This document shows, one piece after another, positions 59,112 to 64,000 of a DNA stretch of 64,000 bases. The stretch lies in the NCBI GenBank assembly GCA_964017045.1, contig OZ024797.1, positions 12,555,062 through 12,619,061 on the forward strand. The letters run 5' to 3'. A program made the position numbers and the translations under genes. Under the pieces are notes generated by a model. The model did not search any database and was not told where the DNA came from. It worked only from the letters and a program-made list of their open reading frames with translations. The DNA is from Omphiscola glabra. Taxonomy: Eukaryota > Mollusca > Gastropoda > Lymnaeidae. Numbering within the stretch: the first letter of the stretch is position 1; every line of letters starts with the position of its first letter.

Positions 59112-59285
59112 GTCTCAGATAAAGGAGAAGGGAGACTACTCCTGCAATACTCCCGCCATTGAAAGGGCAGCGTGCTTTTTTTGAAGACTTAAAAACCCGT
59201 TTTTCAGAGTTTAATTGCACTGTGAATAAATGTTTCCATTTGTTAGATTTCTGGCTCACTGGCCGAGCAAGACATTGCGAAACAG
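59112..59285 (+). repeat. Dispersed repeat, copy 1
   Basis: Shares gaagacttaaaaac, aataaatgtttccatttgtt and ggctcactg with 60842-61005 in the same order and orientation. The copies flank the two large arrays between them. Confidence 0.82.
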
Positions 59286-59344
59286 AATGCACACGTTTGA
59301 GAGTACATTGCAGAGATCAGCAGATCATTTGTTATGTTCATCCT

Positions 59345-59995
59345 ACAGCGAGCTTCAAGTCAAATAACTTTAATTACACACATTACCCAAACTACACACT
59401 TAAACCAAATTACACACTTTACCCAAATTACACACTTTACCCAAATTACACACATTACCCAAATTACAAATTTTACCCAAATTACACACATTACCCAAAT
59501 TACAAACTTTACCGAAATTACACACATTATCCAAATTACACACTTTACCCAAATTACACACATTATCCAAATTACAAACTTTACCCAAATTGCACACATT
59601 ACCAAAGTTAAAAACGTTACCCAAATTACACACATTACCGAAATTACAAAACATTACCCAAATTACACACATTACCCAAACTACACACTTAAACCAAATT
59701 ACACACATTACCCAAATTACAAACTTTACCTAAATTACAAACTTTATCCAAATTACACACATTACCGAAATTACAAAACATTACCCAAATTACACACATT
59801 ACCCAAACTACACTCTTAAACCAAATTACACATATTACCCAAATTACAAACTTTACCATAATTTCACACATTACCCAAACGACACACTTTACCCAAATTA
59901 CACACTTTATCTAAATTACAAACTTTAACAAAATTACACATATTACCCAAATTAAAAACTGTATTCAAATTAGACACATTACCCAAAATCTAAGG
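59345..59995. repeat. Minisatellite, 18-bp unit, about 35 copies
   Basis: Units acacacattacccaaatt and acaaactttacccaaatt with variants. Divisible by three, hence YPNYTH-type artefact frames. Confidence 0.95.
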
Positions 59996-60224
59996 ACAAC
60001 AAACTAACCGTTTTAATTTCGATTAAAGTGAGTTTAGACTAGCGCAACATTTTTGGAAACTGATAAAACACGTTAATATCAACACAATCAAATCAACTGA
60101 GCATTAGAGTCAACTTAATGATTTTGTATATAGGTAACAGAGTGCCATAAGAATGTGTTTGTTGTAATCAAGGACAGCAACAACAAAATTTTCGAGAAAT
60201 AAAAATACCAAGTAAAAAATGAGT

Positions 60225-60835
60225 TGCTATTTGGGGTGGACCACTACAGTGTTACAGCTAATTGGGGTGGATCACTACAGTGTTACAGCTAATTGGGGTG
60301 AACTACTACAGTGTTACGGCTAATTGGGGTGGATCACTACAGTGTTACAGCTAATTGGGGTGAACCACTACAGTGTTACGGCTAATTGGGATGGACCACT
60401 ACAGTGTTACGGCTAATTGGGGTGGACCACTACAGTGTTACAGCTAATTGGGGTGAACTACTACAGTGTTACGGCTAATTGGGGTGGACCACTACAGTGT
60501 TACAGCTAATTGGGGTGGACCACTACAGTGTTACGGCTAGTTGGTGTGGACCACTACAGTGTTACAGCTAATTGTGGTGGACCACTACAGTGTTACAGCT
60601 AATCGGGGTGGACCACTACAGTGTTACAGCTAATCGGGGTGGACCACTACAGTGTTACAGCTAATCGGGGTGGACCACTACAGTGTTACAGCTAATTGTG
60701 GTGGACCACTACAGTGTTACAGCTAATCGGGGTGGACCACTACAGTGTTACAGCTAATCGGGGTGGGCCACTACAGTGTTACAGCTAATTGGGGTGGACC
60801 ACTACAGTGTTACGGCTAGTTGGTGTGGACGATCG
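60225..60835. repeat. Minisatellite, 31-bp unit, about 20 copies
   Basis: Units of ggtggaccactacagtgtta plus cagctaattgg, with variants cggctaattgg and cagctaatcgg. Confidence 0.95.
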
Positions 60836-60841
60836 TAGTGC

Positions 60842-61005
60842 TACACTCAGATGAGGGACAAGGGAGACTAGTCCTACAATATCCCTGCAATCGAAGCGGC
60901 GCGTGCTCTTGGAAGACTTAAAAACAAATTGTTCAGGGTTTAAGTGCACTGTCAATAAATGTTTCCATTTGTTAACTTTGTGGCTCACTGAGAGAACCTG
61001 ACGAA
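60842..61005 (+). repeat. Dispersed repeat, copy 2
   Basis: Direct copy of 59112-59285. Confidence 0.82.
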
Positions 61006-61205
61006 TAATCGGCAGAAGCGGCACTGAGCACGAATCAAACATGACGAAACATAAAGTGCACTGTTAAAAGTACACCTTATATTTTAACGGCGTTAGAAAA
61101 TAAACACTATGTGAGGAACGCTCACCCATTAAGCAGCATACCTGATTCTACTTAAAAAAAATTATATATATAAAGATAAAAATAATAATTAGGTATAGGC
61201 CTACA

Positions 61206-62164
61206 CAGTGGCGTACCTAGGGTTGGTGTCAACCGGTGCGGTAAACTGATGGTTCTCCCCCCCCCCCCCCCCCCCCCAGACTACCACGATGGATTTCTTC
61301 TCGTTAAAATAAGTCCACAGTGTGATATTGAAAAGAACAGAAAAAAAAAAAATTATCAGGAGGTAAATATATTTAAGAACTGTTACATGAACTCAGAATC
61401 GCCCGACCACATCGTATTGGGCATCAATGGAAAGCTTCATTTCTCAGAATGTAAATAAATACAGCTTCCTGCCACTTACGAAAGTTACCGTACACTTCAA
61501 TCGGCGTTGAATCATGGTCAAAAAGGTGTTTTTCTGACCTAAAGTGTAGGGTCACCTCATTTCTGACGCACCAGCCTTGAACTGTTATTGAAGCAAACAT
61601 TGGTATTGGTTACATGTGTGGAAAATGTACAGGTGATCTGTTATCCTTTTATAAACACCGGTTAGACCGAGCAATGTGCGATTATGAACATCGGTTAGGT
61701 CGAGCAATGTGCGATTATGAACATCGGTTAGACCGAGCAATGTGCGATTATGAACATCGGTTAGATCGAGCAATGTGCGATTATGAACATCGGTTAGATC
61801 GAGCAATGTGCGATTATGAACATCGGTTAGACCGAGCAATGTGCGATTATGAACATCGGTTAGATCGAGCAATGTGCGATTATGAACATCGGTTAGACCG
61901 AGCAATGTGCGATTATGAACATCGGTTAGACCGAGCAATGTGCGATTATGAACATCGGTTAGACCGAGCAATGTGCGATTATGAACATCGGTTAGACCGA
62001 GCAATTTGCGATTATGAACATCGGTTAGACCGAGCAATGTGCTATTATGAACATCGGTTATATCGAGCAATGTGCGATCTATAAATATGCAGTATTTCAA
62101 ACGGGTCTCGTCCCACTGAGATGGTTTCACCCGGTGCGGTCCGCACCCCTTAGCTACGCCACTG
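61206..62164. mobile_element. CAGTGGCGTAGC-family element with internal minisatellite, 959 bp
   Basis: Left end CAGTGGCGTACCTAGGGTTG and right end CCCCTTAGCTACGCCACTG, with tcaaccggtgcgg facing cacccggtgcggtccgcacc. Target duplication ggcctaca (61198-61205) and ggcctata (62165-62172), 7/8. The interior holds a C-run and a ~13-copy 33-bp array at 61655-62090. Confidence 0.87.
61655..62090. repeat. Minisatellite, 33-bp unit, about 13 copies, inside a transposable element
   Basis: Units begin cggttagaccgagcaatgtg and end cgattatgaacat. Divisible by three, so both strands give artefact repeats (YEHRLDRAMCD, LTDVHNRTLLG). Confidence 0.96.
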
Positions 62165-62172
62165 GGCCTATA

Positions 62173-62837
62173 CATTTTTATTTATTTTTTACAATAATTA
62201 TCTCTGCAAAGTTGTGGCGCCTAATTAAGATATTTACACAACAATTTAAAGTTTGAATTATTTCTATCTTGGGCAGCAACTCACAAACTTCGCCCCCCAC
62301 CCCCACCTCCAAAATCCCCACGCCTTAAACGGGGGCACTATTTGAACGAATTCTTCTCTTGGCATTTCTTTGCAAACCTCGACATTTTGATTGCGCTCCG
62401 AGATGTTAACCTGATACGACCCCAACCTTTCACTTGATCAAACCTCACGACCTCCTTGACACCCGTAATGAGGTCGAATTCTCGTTCTCGTCCACAGCTG
62501 GCATGAGATTACAACTCGTGTTCCTTAAGGGATCTTTCAAATTTTCTTAAAGCTTTAGAAAAGCCAAACTTCTGCTTTCACGCAAATTATTTTAGAGCTG
62601 TTGCTGTCTCAGTCCGAACACCTGTGGCATGCGGGCTTCAAAGTGAAGATGGAAACAATTGCCACAGTGAAGGTTCATCAAATAAATTAAACAATAATCC
62701 TATGCAACCTCTCTCCTCCCCCCCTTTTCCCTTTATTCAAACTCTACAAACAGTGGTTCAAAAATAATACAATAAAGTTTTCCCATACAAATAACATCGC
62801 TTAAATTTCACACTCACTGTACCAGGCCGCTAACTCT
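62173..62837. other. Non-coding stretch
   Basis: No gene recognised. C-rich runs near 62291 and 62716. Confidence 0.45.
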
Positions 62838-63600
62838 TGTACCTTGCTGGTGGTAGCATTGCTAGTGGTAGCATTGCTGGTGGTTGCATTGCTTTTGGTA
62901 GCATTGCTGGTGGTAGCATTGCTGGTGGTAGGTAGCCTTGTTAATGAGAGCGTTTTTGGTTGGAGCCTTGTTGGTGGGAGCCTTGTTAGTGGGAGCCTTT
63001 TTGGTTGGAGCCTTGTTGGTGGGAGCCATGTTGGTGGGAGCCTTGTTAGTGGGAGCCTTGTTGGTGGGAGCCATGTTGGTTGGAGCCTTGTTGGTGAGAG
63101 CCTTGTTAGTGGGAGCCTTGTTAGTGGGAGCCTTGTTGGTGGGAGCCTTGTTAGTGGGAGCCTTGTTAGTGGGAGCCTTGTTAGTGGGAGCCTTGTTGGT
63201 GGGAGCCATGTTGGTTGGAGCCTTGTTAGTGGGAGACTTGTTAGTGGGAGCCTTGTTGGTGGGAGCCTTTTTGGTTGGAGCCTTGTTGGTGGGAGCCATG
63301 TTAGTGGGAGCCTTGTTAGTGGGAGCCTTGTTAGTGGGAGCCTTGTTGGTTGGAGCCTTGTTAGTGGGAGCCTTGTTAGTGGGAGCCTTGTTAGTGGGAG
63401 CCTTGTTGGTGGGAGCCTTGTTAGTGGGAGCCTTGTTAGTGGGAGCCTTGTTGGTGGGAGCCATGTTGGTGGGAGCCTTGTTGGTGGGAGCCTTGTTGGT
63501 GGGAGCCATGTTGGTGGGAGCCTTGTTAGTGGGAGCCTTTTTGGTGGGAGCCTTGTTAGTGGGAGCCTTTTTGGTTGGAGCCTGGTTGTTGGATGCCTTG
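62838..63600. repeat. Minisatellite, 15-bp unit, about 50 copies
   Basis: Units gggagccttgttagt, gggagccttgttggt and gggagccatgttggt. The left margin has degenerate ggtagcattgctggt units. Open in three frames, giving artefact repeats LVGAL, VSGSL and APTNK up to about 278 codons long. Confidence 0.97.
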
Positions 63601-64000
63601 CATCTTCTTTTACTTCCGGTCATATACAACGTTGCATTTCAGATATCTCGAAGCAGATTTCAGAATGGAAGGTCAAGTGAGTGCAAAGTTGAACTTACAA
63701 ATGAAATGTGCTATGTTTCTTCATTTTAGAAAATTACATAATTTAAAATCAGATTAAGTACCAGATTAAGTATCAGATTATCAGATTAAGTATCAGCTTA
63801 AGTATCAGTTATATATGTTTTTAGAAGATATGTGTGAGGTTCGATGGAGGATTTGGAAAGGGAGTGGTGGTTGGGATATTCCATTTAACTTCTTATTGTA
63901 AAACATTTACGGAATTTTAACTCTTTCACTCTTGGTGCAAACAGTGTTCTTATTTCTTTATCTTAAGCATGACTTCATTGTGGCGAAGGTTTACAGCTTC
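63601..64000. other. Window end, non-coding
   Basis: A short run of agattaagtatc units lies at about 63750-63810. No gene is seen up to the window edge. Confidence 0.5.

Overview
The window looks like AT-rich nuclear DNA from an animal, most likely a mollusc and probably a gastropod snail or slug. That assignment is inference. It rests on spliceosomal introns, a local expansion of secreted C-type lectins, RTE-like retroelements, and hAT elements resembling SPIN, a family known from a pond snail among other hosts. Nothing here is bacterial or viral, and no rRNA, functional tRNA or CRISPR array was found.

The genic content is one family. Eight secreted C-type-lectin-domain (CTLD) genes fill the first 49 kb. 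Six lie head-to-tail on the + strand (starting near 3.95, 8.6, 15.7, 22.2, 27.3 and 33.5 kb). Two lie on the - strand and face them (42.3-43.6 and 47.5-48.6 kb). All eight have the same structure: a tiny first exon of 43-58 coding bases for the signal peptide, one phase-1 intron of about 0.5-2.2 kb, and one large exon for the whole mature protein. The domain is the long-form CTLD with six cysteines. The EPN/QPD and WND calcium/sugar motifs are not canonical in any copy. All six + strand genes instead carry a His-x3-His pair just before the second core cysteine. Four genes (1, 3, 7, 8) add a Thr/Ser/Pro-rich or short linker and a C-terminal six-cysteine module resembling an antistasin-type protease-inhibitor domain. 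The other four end without it.

Most of the remaining sequence is mobile DNA. A 5'-truncated RTE-like retroelement lies at 0.2-1.4 kb, and a decayed non-LTR remnant at 25.6-26.4 kb with a second copy of its 3' end at 44.3 kb. A hAT transposon with a broken transposase (37.2-40.4 kb) is nested inside a SPIN-like element. A second hAT transposase fossil lies at 5.7-6.4 kb. There are also several short inverted-repeat elements with 8-bp target duplications, a foldback element, a tRNA-derived SINE and a possible solo LTR.

Tandem repeats are very dense: roughly forty minisatellite arrays with units of 12-81 bp. The largest is a 2.4-kb array of a ~57-bp unit at 51.1-53.5 kb. Several arrays sit inside transposons or inside CTLD-gene introns, and many have units divisible by three, which creates long but spurious open frames on both strands. 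From 49 kb to the end I see repeats and mobile elements but no convincing gene.
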